Shown: one piece after another, positions 44,401 to 54,448 of the stretch
Numbering within the stretch: position 1 is the first letter of the stretch
Layout of the letters: each line of letters begins with the position of its first letter
Assembly: GCA_946894095.1 (NCBI GenBank)
Contig: OX335641.1
Coordinates: 19,548,501-19,612,500, forward strand
Origin: Incurvaria masculella
Lineage: Eukaryota; Arthropoda; Insecta; Lepidoptera; Incurvariidae
Direction: 5' to 3'
DNA length: 64,000 nt
Program-made: the position numbers and the translations under genes
Notes under the pieces: generated by a model
Database searches by the model: none
Told to the model about the DNA's origin: nothing
The model's input: the letters and a program-made list of their open reading frames with translations, nothing else

Positions 44401-47400
44401 GCGCGAGATGGTATTCTATTAGCGCAGTTTGCAAAACGCATGCGTTGTGTTTGTGTTTTGTTCGCAAACTCATAACGCGCGCTCCATGTTCTCGTGGGCC
44501 GTGTGTTTTGCCGAAAAGTTACGGTTTTGAGAATTGTGTCAAATTCGGAGCATCGCATCGCCGAACTTCGAATATCACTTTTCTACATTACGTTGGCATA
44601 TCGCTGCCTTTTTCTTTTCGTATGTCATATTTGAGTGAGAAAATAACTGCCAAAATCGTGACAGGTTATTTTACCCTGTAGGCGGCGCGCAAGACGAACC
44701 ACTCCATAGACAATAACAAAACGCGTGTGTGAATTAGCTGAATACCGATTTTTGGAAACCGCACTCGAAACTTAGCGACGTGTTATGTTTCACGGAAACA
44801 TAACCAATACGGAATGGTTTGAAATTGGACAAATCATTCCGTTATCAATCATTTCATCAAGTTATCATTCTGTTATTATTACGCATGCTGTGTTCGCCAC
44901 TTGTGGGGTGTGCACGAACGCTATATTTTTGTAACACATCTCCTTTTGTAAATTGTAGGTGTATTACCCTAAATAAGAAAAAAAAATCGGGCTTCTGATG
45001 CTACGCCGATTCCCGGTACTCCGCAGTAGGTCCACGCACGCAGAGTTCCTGAACTATGTTATCGATTGGTCGTTCATTGGAAAAGAGCGAAACGAGAAGA
45101 GTCACGCGGGAGGCGCGTGGAAAGTGCAAGCGTGAGAAAAATAATCGAGTCAGGCAATGTCAATGACCGGACTGTCAACCGGTTGAACATTCAAGCACGT
45201 CACCTTTTGTATAAAGTTATACGTAAATTTCACACGGATTGAAGTGTTTACCTTTCATGTTTCTGGCTACAGAAAGAGTTCTGCAACCTGGTCTGATAGT
45301 TGTTAACGTTGGATTATCCCACGGATTATCCATGAAATGAACAGTAAAGGTTGTCGAATTATAATAACATAATTTCGATATTTGATCCTTTATCATTTAT
45401 ACTTCTTCCAACTAAAATTCTGGAACATGGGAAATATATTAGATACGATGTGCGCAAATCAATCACATATATAATAGGAATGTTTTACCCTACTTTGCTA
45501 ACTCATATGTTGTTATCTAATACAAACATGTAGAGACAAATACATAAAATAGAGAACTACTGTAGGTAAGATATTTGTTTAGGTGGCAAGTATGCAGACA
45601 AGTCAAGTAGACTACTCACTTTTGTATGTCAGTGTCAAGTGGTGGTTACGTAAGCGAGATTTGATTTTTCGGGTTTTATCATGGAGGTGAAGAAATAACA
45701 TACACATTATTCACCTCCATGGGTTTTATAGGTTCATATCCAAGTTTATAGAGTCTGGTTGAGATAAATAGTCGTAACAGAAACTAAGATTAACGAAAAG
45801 CTGCAAAAAAAGTTGTCGTAAAGTGCATTACTTTGGGATTTTGTCCATACAAAATGTTTCAAAATGACCTCACAAAATACTACTTTTCGTTAGTCTTAGT
45901 TTCTCTTGCGACTATTTATCTCAGCCTGGACTTTGTAAAGAGCTCTCAGCAAAGGCTAGGGTACCACTGCTATTATTATATAAATATATATATAAGGGTA
46001 TTATAAGATAATACAATTTCTTAATATTTATGTAAATCGTTTATGGAAGAATAGGTGATCCTTTTAATATATAGGCCTCCCCCAGCAACCTCAAGTGAGT
46101 CCTTTCTCTTGGTAGTCGAGTCCATGTTTTTCCTGCCGTCGCTGTTCAGCGCCTCCTGGGTCTACCACGAGCTGTTTGCCATCGCGTGGATACCAAGACG
46201 TCACTCTGGCACTCCAACGACCATATTCCATCCATATACACATTTATGTCCTGCCCATTTAAATTTTGATATGCCTCGCGGTTGTCAGTGTGTCGCCAAA
46301 TGTGGGTATTTCGTTTCCTGTGTTTTAGCTTTAGGCCTAACATGCTTCTTTCTGCTGCCCTTTGGAAAGTATTTATTTTTCTACAGGCTTCCGCACTCAT
46401 GTCCCAGCATTGACAGCCGTTATTTATATGGGAAGTACTCATGTGTCCATAACCTTTCGAAATGATGGTGTTTTTTTTGACAAAGTTAAAAGATCTGCTA
46501 CCTAATTATGATTGTCCACAGATCTGTGTAACCACGACCGATCCTGGAAGCTTTACGTGGAAAGCATCGAAGACCCGACTGGGCTGCCCATGGCCGGCGC
46601 TTCCAACTTCGAGGACTGGGTGCTGCGCAGTCTACAGCTGCCGAACGATCATCCCACTACCCTGCTGGGGGAGCTCACCAACCCCAAGTAACCACTGCCA
46701 TTCTGTCCTGTGTAACCATGGTCAATACTGGCGAAGCCTATGGCCCCGCCCATGGTCAGCGTTTCTAACTTCTAAGACTGAGTGCTGCACAGTCTGCAGC
46801 TGCCGAATGACCATCCCACCAATGGAGGGGTAAAGTACACACCTTTGTTATAGACTGATTCCCCCAGACCTGTGTAACCATGGTCGAGACAGGCAAATCA
46901 ATGTTAAGAGCATCGCTGACCCATTATGAGTTCCCCATACAAACTTCAGTTACACCCCCTTCGAGATTAAATATCACCACAAAAGGTAGTATATGTCCTT
47001 CTCCAAGGTCCAGACGATCTCTATACCGAAATTCATCGAAATTGGTTCAGCGGTTTAGTCGTGAAAACGCAACAGACAGAGTTACTTTCGCATTTTTAAT
47101 ATTAGTATGGATTGAGTGCCTACGAAACTGATATGGGTCCTCCTTCCTTCAGGTGAAGACTTTAAAAAAAAACCCCTCCCCAGCTGAAATCCCTCGTTAT
47201 GTCTGAAAGTCATTAAGGCGCCTATATACCATAGCGTAAAGCCAAGAATACGCACGGCGGAATCTAGCCAGTGCCATCATGTCAGCGGGAGGGTACGCAC
47301 GTTTTTTTTTCGAACCTCCTTGTAGCCCAACGGAGGCTGCAAGAGGCTGGGGAGGTGAAATGCTTTACGCATACCTGATTCCGGAATCAGGTTATGTGGG

Positions 47401-50181
47401 ACTGGTTGGCGAGTCTAACCTAACCCTAGGCCAGACCTACCCACTAAAACACCCCCCTAATGTCCTTTGGCCTGTTGGCGTTAAAAAGGATAGCCGGTCG
47501 CTTGGCGGGCGCAGAAGGCGCACGAGCCTGAAAAAGTGTGTGTGGGTGTGTATTATGAAGCGCGCCGGGGCGTGTCGGGGAGGGTACGCACGTTTCGCGC
47601 GCTCCGTCCCCGCTCGGCAAGATTTGACTAGTCTGATTTTGTAAAATAATAAATTTAAAAAAAGATTTTTTTAACATAAAGGGGGATTTGTACCTCGTTA
47701 TGGCTGATAGGTATAAGATTTTTTTATTTTATTCTTCTTAATAGAAAGATAACAGAAAAAATGGCTTTGAAAGGTGAAAAAAGGTTCTTTTAGTTTTTTT
47801 TTTATTTCGGTGATTTTACAAGTGTTTTGGACAAAATGGGGATGAGTACCTTCGCAAACGTTCGTTCTTTAAGCTCAGTATTTTTTTCAATGTTTAACAA
47901 CCAAAGGCTTTACTGTAATTGGCTTCAGAAAAACTTTCATATTTAGGTATTTAGTCCCCTTTAATACTAATAATATTTTTCAAATTAGTCTTGGTTGAAA
48001 ATATCCTATACATTCATGATCATTTTGATCTTGCCTGATTAGGTATTATTGGCAACGAATATGTATATGTGTCTGCACGTATCTGTTTTTTTATCTCAAC
48101 TGAGTAAAATTTTACAGAAAAAGTAAAACTTTAGATACAATTGATTTTCTGTATGATTTGCTAAAGGATAAATGTTTGAATAAACAAAAACGTGCTAACA
48201 AAAATATTTGTAGCCTGTTATTAGAAAAAAACGTGGTTTTCAAATGATTGGTAAACCAAGTTTATATATGGAGCATAATCTAAGGTAAATATTTCAATAT
48301 TAGTCCCTTTTTGTTTCACTGAATTATAATAGTAAAAAAGCAACGGCTCAAGAAATATCAAGGTAAGCCGAATTTATTTCAATATTATGCAAAACTGTAG
48401 AAAGTAATTCATAAAAGATATAAATAAATTGGCATGCTCCGCAGAGCTAATGTTGGCTTTCACTAGCCGAAAAGATACAGATTATATCATTCACTAATCA
48501 CGTAACTTTGCACCTGTGCATGCCTCCTACATACTATAATCAAAACTGTTGTGGCCATGATGATGGTATTAAATTATTTCATTCATTTCAAACGGAATTA
48601 CCCTAATCTATGTAATTATTAATGTTATTATTTTTCTCCTATTCTTAGTTTTATTATTTCTTTTTTTTATTCGAATAATAATTCCTTATTATTTTAATTT
48701 ATTTAGTTTTAATTTAGGTATTTTTTTGTTGTACTAGATTACGAGTACTGTTATAATTTCTGGGTGATCTTCTAATTATAATTATGCTTTATTAGGAGGA
48801 TCACGTGCAGTAGCTCAAATGATTAGCAATGAAGTTAGTTTAGCTTTAATTACAATATCTTGTATGTTACTTATTATAGATTTGAATAAAACTAAAAACA
48901 TAATCGGGGCGGTTAGAAAAGTGGGTATTCAGAGCCGATGTGTAGCAAAAGGATGACTATACAGTAACAGGTACGAATGACAACTAAATTACTAGTAGTT
49001 TAGTTGTCATTCGTTAGTAGAGTTAATTACTTACTTGGCTGTTCACCAGGCTAGTTAATTTACCATGGCACCCCTCTGAGACTGTATAACGAGTTATAAA
49101 TCACTAATTGAAAATCCATCTACACCATTGAATAGATAAAATAATACGAGCGTTGAATGAAAATATCGGAAAATACCTAAACAACATTAATTCTCCGCAA
49201 TGAGAGTGTTCGTGAGCTTGCGCGCGCGATTAAAAGGGTCCGAACGAATGGACGGAAAACATTTGGACTGAAGCATACACAAAAATTGAAACAGAAAATG
49301 TACGAATATTTTTAGGGCTCCGTACCCAAAGGGTGAAAACGGAACCCTATTACTAAGCCTCCGCTGTCCGTCCGTCTGTCACAGGGCTGTATCTCATGAA
49401 CCGTAATAGTTAGGCAGCTGAAATTTTCACAGAGTGTGTATTTATTTAGCCGCTATCTATTAATAGGTAAAATAATAAAAAAAAAATTAAAGGGGGGTGC
49501 CATACAAAAAATGTGATTTTTTTGTGTTAAATCTTGTACTATGGTACGGAACCCTTCGTGTGCGAGTCCGACTCGCGCTTTTTATATTTTACCTACCTAT
49601 TATTGCCTTTACTCTGTGGCAACTGTTATTATGCAAGATATTTTGTGTGCTATCATTATTAACATGCTTGTTTTACTTTTTTAGTGTTCCGTACCCAAAG
49701 GAACTCTATTACTAAGCCTCCGCTGTCCATCCGTCTGTCCGTCCGTCACAGGGCTGTATCTCATGAACCATAATAGGTAGGCAGCTAAAAGTTTTACAGA
49801 GTGTGTATTTATTTTGCCGTTACAACAATATGTAAACATTTTAAATAATAAAAACAAAATGGGGCCCCCATACAAAAAACGTGATTTTTAGGGTTCCGTA
49901 CCCAAAGGGTGCCAACGGAACCTATATATATGTATACTAAGTAAATATAAATGTACAAAAAGAACAGATTGTAAAGAGCCCCCTTTCCCATAAGCACAAC
50001 AGCATTAAAACATTGGTACGTCCACAGGGCGCGAGGCAACTACTATCTGTCGACGAACGCGTTCAAGCCATACGGCAGAGGTCCGCCGGGCCTCAGTCCC
50101 GCCGTCACGCAGTCCGTGTACCGGCGCAGGCGCACCTCGCCGATGCGCGTGCGCCGCATACGCGTCACGCACCGCCGCTGA
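35359..50181 (+). CDS. secreted pancreatic-type lipase, 350 aa, seven coding exons
   Basis: Join: 35359-35404, 35898-35937, 41131-41398, 42729-42877, 43810-44039, 46522-46687, 50028-50181; total 1053 nt, all phases consistent. Residues 1-21 look like a signal peptide (KWSTFIFLIASTCKA). The alpha/beta-hydrolase core carries a complete triad: Ser146 in GHSLGAH, Asp173 in ITGLDPARALYE, and His249 in DLCNHDRSW. RPTVIYTFGFRG is the strand with the oxyanion region. The family hydrolyses neutral lipids or phospholipids outside the cell; the exact substrate cannot be read from sequence. There is no C-terminal PLAT domain, as usual for insect members. The C-terminus is unusually arginine-rich. The first two exons are predicted from phase and signal-peptide logic; the last five are recognised by homology. 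Confidence 0.85.
35898..35937 (+). CDS. lipase exon 2, 40-nt micro-exon
   Basis: 2 nt + 12 codons + 2 nt, acceptor atctttccag, donor gtaagt (both strong). It reads STCKAATLICFN, then G across the next junction to give CFNG|TMESYTRVP. Confidence 0.65.
36190..36400 (+). mobile_element. SINE body fragment
   Basis: gcacaagggtggctaatacc ... tcattcaatgtgatgatacc, with a 3' part similar to 12830-12860 and 43720-43760 (cacttgtatt.t...cggaaccca). Confidence 0.5.
36560..36890 (+). mobile_element. LINE RT C-terminal fragment
   Basis: The reading NGVVFPQKYNLRSFKHVVKK corresponds to the (W)N.(L)P..VFP..YNLRSFK end of LINE reverse transcriptases; upstream parts are frame-shifted. Confidence 0.65.
37528..37592 (+). 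mobile_element. tRNA-derived SINE head (tRNA-Thr-like)
   Basis: A box tagcttaacggttagagc and B box gcttcgaatcc with a central tggacatgtaattca that resembles tRNA-Thr(UGU). The anticodon stem does not pair and the acceptor stem is missing, so it is a SINE head or tRNA fossil. Confidence 0.5.
38088..38341. mobile_element. palindromic SINE: two tRNA-like heads in opposite orientation
   Basis: Head on + at 38088-38162 (gcggctcgtagtttagtggc ... gggttcaagtccccg) and on - at about 38266-38341 (aggatttgaacccag ... ctaggctacgagccgc). The arms pair over about 75 nt around a loop of about 105 nt. Confidence 0.85.
38491..38730. mobile_element. MITE, diverged copy of 53227-53537
   Basis: cacctaaattggcgttgacg and acaaaccgatcgactagcg at the left; taaacgccaatttaggtgcg and ctcggactgacc at the right. 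Same family as the perfect-arm copy at 53.2 kb. Confidence 0.8.
40330..40478 (+). mobile_element. RTE-type tail fragment (reverse orientation relative to 10808)
   Basis: ggttgaaacgattttgatta before 40360, then caatccaacacgacattgac and ccgagcggagccgggtaccg; the complement of the gtacccggctccg...caatgtcgtg block at 10815-10845. Confidence 0.5.
41131..41398 (+). CDS. lipase exon 3
   Basis: 1 nt plus 89 codons, acceptor ttcgtccacag, donor gtgcgt. It reads TMESYTRVPISGIPALLASP, then RPTVIYTFGFRGRVRGPATT and RKRNVLLLDWEAEA. The reading frame is also open upstream of the acceptor, but that part is not lipase-like. Confidence 0.88.
41415..41742 (+). mobile_element. SINE copy with decayed 5S-like/tRNA-like head
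   Basis: gacaggaatggctagtacca ... gaactggatggaaaacacgg ... gtcacccatccagaatcg and gccaccgaggctgac. It starts only about 20 nt after the exon-3 donor. Confidence 0.7.
42030..42265 (-). mobile_element. SINE body copy (minus)
   Basis: cccgcccaattggtaccatc ... gaaaaattgtccatgttttc ... ggtatttgccatccatgtta; the reverse complement of the shared body. Confidence 0.7.
42729..42877 (+). CDS. lipase exon 4 (catalytic Ser)
   Basis: 49 codons plus 2 nt, acceptor gcgtgcgcag, donor gtcagt. VHLMGHSLGAHLMGHAGRRA carries the nucleophile elbow GHSLG. Confidence 0.93.
43062..43345 (-). mobile_element. dispersed repeat of the GGTTCCGTACC / CCGTCCGTCTGTC family (minus)
   Basis: accggccgagtgcgagtcgg actcgcacacgaagggttcc ... 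acggacggacagcggaggct, reverse complement of copies at 49312, 49683 and 56188. No coding capacity. Its name is not assigned here. Confidence 0.75.
43390..43560 (+). mobile_element. LINE RT scrap
   Basis: VVLWPHLGSQYPVLVGVLGF then RAIRLVGDPKLTDGLE resembles the Y.SH.W.G.P...L.LD..QRRA.R.V.D..LT motif; same family as 61000-61130. Confidence 0.7.
43810..44039 (+). CDS. lipase exon 5 (catalytic Asp); followed by a GC donor
   Basis: 1 nt + 76 codons + 1 nt, acceptor tccatgcacag. ITGLDPARALYE, then DRTCAAFVDIIHTDPGKYG and GTIDIWPN. To reach DLCNHDRSW in the right frame the exon must end at gaag|gcaagt, a GC donor with an otherwise perfect consensus. Confidence 0.92.
44040..44041 (+). other. GC 5' splice site (GC-AG intron)
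   Basis: AAG|GCAAGT at 44037-44045 matches the strong consensus of GC-AG introns. No GT donor nearby gives the conserved SKE|DLCNH junction. Confidence 0.75.
44042..46521. other. lipase intron 5 (GC-AG), 2.5 kb
   Basis: A foldback MITE at 45749-45937 and a 12-bp hairpin (catggaggtgaa / ttcacctccatg) at 45680-45721. An inverted pair tgcgcgcgttat (44358) and ataacgcgcgc (44472) is also present. No exon was seen; the piece at 46082 with an acceptor-like cctcccccag does not fit. Confidence 0.55.
45749..45937. mobile_element. foldback MITE, 40-52-bp arms
   Basis: gagataaatagtcgtaacag aaactaagattaacgaaaag at 45760-45800 pairs with cttttcgttagtcttagttt ctcttgcgactatttatctc ending near 45924, with four mismatches in 40. 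Confidence 0.85.
46522..46687 (+). CDS. lipase exon 6 (catalytic His)
   Basis: 2 nt + 54 codons + 2 nt, acceptor attgtccacag, donor gtaacc. LCNHDRSWKLYVESIEDP holds the catalytic His. Without splicing the frame would stop at once (NPK, stop). Confidence 0.9.
46705..46830 (+). pseudogene. decayed tandem copy of lipase exon 6
   Basis: tgtgtaaccatggtcaatac ... cgcccatggtcagcgtttct ... gctgccgaatgaccatccca aligns along the exon, with in-frame stops (taa, tga) and a lost acceptor. Confidence 0.75.
46862..46925 (+). pseudogene. second, truncated copy of lipase exon 6
   Basis: gattcccccag|acctgtgtaaccatgg keeps an acceptor and the NLCNHG start, then gttaagagcatcgctgaccc, and ends at an in-frame tga. 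Only the first third of the exon is present. Confidence 0.65.
46925..47115 (+). mobile_element. RTE-like LINE/SINE tail
   Basis: atgagttccccatacaaact ... ctctataccgaaattcatcg ... ttaatattagtatggatt, matching 10870-11040. Confidence 0.65.
48600..48890 (+). other. NUMT: nuclear copy of mitochondrial nad1
   Basis: Reading with the invertebrate mitochondrial code gives IPYYFNLFSFNLG near 48680-48720 and GWSSNYNYALLGGSRAVAQM then EVSLALI at 48760-48860, where TGA is Trp. These are hallmark NADH dehydrogenase subunit 1 motifs. Substitutions and a small deletion (between the FNLG and GWSS segments) show it is a dead nuclear copy. AT-rich, as expected for insect mtDNA. Confidence 0.88.
49312..49580 (+). 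mobile_element. GGTTCCGTACC-family repeat copy
   Basis: agggctccgtacccaaaggg tgaaaacggaaccctattac ... ctcatgaaccgtaatagtta ... cgagtccgactcgcgctttt. Full-length-looking. Confidence 0.8.
49683..49925 (+). mobile_element. GGTTCCGTACC-family repeat, second copy plus third partial
   Basis: agtgttccgtacccaaagga ... ttttacagagtgtgtattta; truncated by a new start gggttccgtacccaaagggt at 49890, giving a tandem of the family. Confidence 0.75.
50028..50181 (+). CDS. lipase last exon
   Basis: 1 nt plus 50 codons and TGA, acceptor cgtccacag. ARGNYYLSTNAFKPYGRGPP is the conserved C-terminal strand; the protein ends in the basic tail YRRRRTSPMRVRRIRVTHRR. A canonical AATAAA is seen only at 50900-50905, about 720 nt downstream. 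Confidence 0.92.
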
Positions 50182-52399
50182 ACGACGGCGGAGTCACAGT
50201 GAACAGTGCCAGCGTGGTATGGAGCCACAGACTGTTCGTTCAGCGTGTTTCGATGTTGATGAATATAGAGAATGAAGGTGAACATATATAATATTAAGTT
50301 TATTAACTAATTTAATTAATTATTTTTTAAAGCTATAAATTATTCAGGCAGAATCACACTGTCTGATGAAGAGTAGGTACATTTTTACTTTTATGGTAAT
50401 TTCGTAGTATTTCTGAGATTGCAACGCGATCTAAGAAGAAATAATCTTTATGCACATAAGTTAATATTAATCTGTACTTGTTCTGGTTTTTTTTCGCATA
50501 GAGATGTGAATATTTTGTGCCATTTGGCTCTTTACCCGGTGATCCCTTTCTGTCACAGTGGCGTTGGATTTGGAAAAAGACTTTGTGTTTCCCGTGTATC
50601 GACATCGAAAAACGTGACTGTACACATAAAGTAATCTGTAAAATGCCACAATACAGCCTGCCCCGGAGTTGAGGGGGGGGGGGGGGCGCTGACCTGGGCG
50701 ACCAAATCGCTTCATGGCCATTCCTTGCCAAACCAAAAATCAACACGTAAGCCTTTCTTTTACCTCACATTAGTTATGAAAAATTCACAACCACTCCACC
50801 CATTCAACCTTAAATTCAACTCTAGATGGCGCTGCATGCCAGCATAACTGGCACTAAAATATATTTTACGTTTATTTATTTATTCTAATTCGGCCAAACA
50901 ATAAATTTACTGAAAAGCACTTATAAGGTGTATTGAAACTCTGAGCGAGTAGACAAAGAAAAATAAGTAATTACGTAACATTACTAAGTAAGTACTTAAC
51001 ATTGCTAGGTAAGTACTTAACATTCATGTAATGCTAATGAAAACAAAGTTATGAAAATGATTTACGTGTATGTTTCTACGGTCTCCTCCCCTTCAATGAC
51101 ATAAGAAATGATACATATTAAGTACCCCGCCCGCGGTTCTCGACAAATATGTGATGTCCACTTCTCAGGACTTTATAATATATGTACAGGCATACTTGGA
51201 ATTTACCACCAAAAAAGGAATAAAATGTTTACGGGAACTAGAGTGTTCACAGTATCACGTCATTGTGACATCCGATCATGTAAAGAGAAATAATTCAAAA
51301 GTAGTACTCCAAGTTCGACCTCAATATGACATAAAGATATCTCGAATTTAGCGTTATTCCATGTGAAGCAACATGAAAATACTAACTGTAACTCAGTATT
51401 TACATGTACGCGAGAAACTGATTTTTGCGCTTTATTTGTTACGATGAAACGCACCTATTTAGATGCGAACCCAGTTCAAAATCAATATATTCTGAGTTAA
51501 ACATAGAGTTTAAATTGTAAATTGAGTTCTGTGATAATTTAGTGCAATATGCAAGACTTATTATTAAAATATATAGAGTATAAAATTAAAAACATGTTAT
51601 AAATACTTTGTTTAATTTGTACTACTTTCCTATATTATATTGCAGGTGTTTCATAATTCCTTAAATCCTTCACGAACGCCACAGTCAATTGAGAAATCGT
51701 ATTGAGCATTACAATAGATAGTTGAGCGAATATGCGCACTTGTGATAGTCACACATTTTCGGCTTGAGTTCTTAGGCTTCGCCTTCCCTGTCTTTTATCA
51801 TGAAAACTGAAGAATTTAATGACTGTATAATTAACCGATTGTATTTCGGATCAATAATGGGAGTAGTAAAAAATCTAAATGTTAATAACAAAATTTTGGT
51901 TCACAATTCTCCTCCACTATTGTTCTTAAAACTTAGCTTAATCGCTGCGAAAGCTGTCAAAGTGACAAGATTAGGGCTGGGACGATGTTGAAACCATAAA
52001 GTACGACGTTGCCATAGGTCATTAATACCGTTCAAAATTCAGAACTTCATGGGCAGGATGCCGATGACAGCTTTCATAGCGATCAAGCTAAGTTTTAAGA
52101 ACAATAATATTAACATTGCTGCTAAATCTTATTTTCGATGCTTAGTTATCAGTATAGTTAAAACTAGTACTTGGGTACACAAAGTGACAGGATATGGATG
52201 GCTCACAATTAACATTCTTCCTGAACAGTAAATTAGTACGGAATAATTCTTGCCGTGGACAATGCTATGAAACAAGTACTACAAGAAAGCAAAAATATAT
52301 TTCTCCTTTAGAAAAAAAATATCAAACTGTTGTGATAGAATTGTTTATTACTAACTTGAATTATTTGCTAATTGGTAAATTATAAAATAATGAAATATT

Positions 52400-52565
52400 C
52401 AATATTGCTACAGTTTTACATTAATTCCGAACCATGGAGTAGTTCGCATACATAATGAAATGCATTTATCCAACTCAGGAAGAGAATTACAGTGTGCATG
52501 AACGGGCGAGGATTTGAACCCAGATCTCTAGGATAAAAGGAATCGCCCCTGAGCCACGAGCCGCT
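52400..52565 (+). mobile_element. SINE 3' part with tRNA-like head (head transcribed on minus)
   Basis: cagttttacattaattccga accatggagtagttcgcata ... gggcgaggatttgaacccag ... gagccacgagccgct. Confidence 0.7.
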
Positions 52566-53226
52566 CTGGTATGAGGACTTCGGTCGGGCCATTGTTCTTC
52601 TGCATATTATAAATGGGTGTAACCTGACCCACGCGCGCCTGGCAGTTTGCTTCGATGACATTGGGGCGCTAGAGCACGAGTCAACTCGTGCAACCATACA
52701 ACAAACAAACAAATGTTTAAAAAAAATTCAAACAAACCTTTGAAAACATTTAATGACCCTCAGAAAAATAATCTAATATTTTTTTTATTGCATAGTGGTT
52801 ATAAAATCACTCTTTCGCATTATAACTTTAAATTAGTGTCATTAAGAGACACAATTAAAAATTACATTTATGAATAAAAAAAAATTTGATTTCATTTACA
52901 TTTCTAGCTTGACATCTTTTCTGCATTAGTTGAGAAAACTAATATTTTAATAACGCAATTCATGGACTTGCATGGACTCATCAAACTAAGCGTTCTGGCT
53001 AGTAGATTTAGACTTCTTATACACAATATGACACAATGTACAACCTTTTCCTAACTTTCGTTACACGAACTTAAAATAATTAATAAACCTCTTTTAATCC
53101 ATGTTCAATGTCAATACGACTAATATTATCTATATTTTTTCTCGATTCCCGGGGTATCGTTAGTGAGTGAAGTTTTCAGTATCCAGTGTAGTTTTAATAC
53201 AAAATGGAATTCCATCATAGCAAAGT

Positions 53227-53537
53227 GGGCAGTCTGAGTTCTCACCTAAATTGGCGTTTACGGCAAACCGATCGACTGGCGTTTTCAAATGTTTTTTCAA
53301 GCGTTAAGCGAACTAACATTTGCGAGTCCGAGCTTGATTTGACAGCTTACTCAACGTTGCCGTTTACGTCCACTCCGCGTTTTCATACAAATCGGAATTC
53401 CGCGTTTGACTTTGACAGCTTGAAGAAGTAAAACCACAGAATATCTAGTAAAAACTTGTATGAAGTTGACGGAAAACGCCAGTCGATCGGTTTGCCGTAA
53501 ACGCCAATTTAGGTGAGAACTCAGACTGACCACTCTG
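53227..53537. mobile_element. foldback MITE with perfect 57-bp arms
   Basis: Positions 53231-53287 (cagtctgagttctcacctaa ... gactggcgttttc) are the exact reverse complement of 53472-53528. No transposase frame. The identical arms imply recent insertion or gene conversion. Confidence 0.92.
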
Positions 53538-54044
53538 TTTACAACATAGTCGGTTTGTCAACTTAATGGTTAACTTAATTATTTTTTGCTACGAGGCAAT
53601 ATCTTATACATACACACCTACAAGGCGACTACAAGGTTTTTGGAACACTTTAACACCATCATGTCCCAAGTGCACAGATTTCCTCACAGCAATCTAATCT
53701 ATCTAATTGACCTTTTTTATGTGAAGCGCTTTTGCTTTATCTTTAACACCAGTGCAGGAATGACAACAGGGCTTTTCTGGAATCTACAGCGAAGAGCTCA
53801 CGCCCTGCTGACGGAATTGCATCTTCGGCATATAGGCATTCAGACGAGAGTTACGAGCTAAGAGGCGGACGAGAAAATCGGCCTTCTCTTTGGGGCAACC
53901 ATTTTAAAATACATAAGGTATTGTCTAATTTTAACATTCTCATTGTCAGTAACACATCAATAAAAAAAAATTCAGCATTTATCCAGGCGCCATACATTGG
54001 TTCATGATATTTATTATGAGTGCAAGCGTATATATATATTTTTT

Positions 54045-54448
54045 TTGTGCTACCTGACATGGATGGCTAATACCACATAACTACCGTTATGATATTAGCC
54101 CATTACACCACATTCCCGAAGGAATTAGGTGCCATGCCAGGCCCTCCCCTTTATGAGCACGGCTACATTGAACTGTATGGAAAACACGGACAATTTTTCA
54201 TTGCCACTTCGACCATCTTTTTATCCAATGCGATGGTACTAACCCGGGCGGGCTTAAACCCTACCACGTAGTAGGGGAAGTGGACCTACAGTTTTACATG
54301 GATTCCGAACCATGGAGCAGCTCGCATTCGTGACGAAATACACTTATCAACCTCGGAAAGAGCAAGGCAGTGGTGCATGTCGGAATTGAACCCAGGCCTC
54401 TGGTACGTTAGGTCAGTCTCCGCGCCACTAGGCTACGAGCCGCTCAGT
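54045..54448 (+). mobile_element. near full-length SINE with tRNA-like head
   Basis: From gctacctgacatggatggct to aggctacgagccgctcag. The last 90 nt, read on minus, give A box tagcctagtggcg and B box gggttcaattcc. This is the best reference copy for the tRNA-headed form. Confidence 0.85.

Larger units (their letters stand above)
46688..50027. other. lipase intron 6
   Basis: Contains the exon-6 pseudo-copies, an RTE tail, a decayed foldback (48030-48290), a nad1 NUMT and two or three copies of the GGTTCCGTACC family. A 20-nt gggagggtacgcacgttt motif occurs twice (47287 and 47579). Confidence 0.6.
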
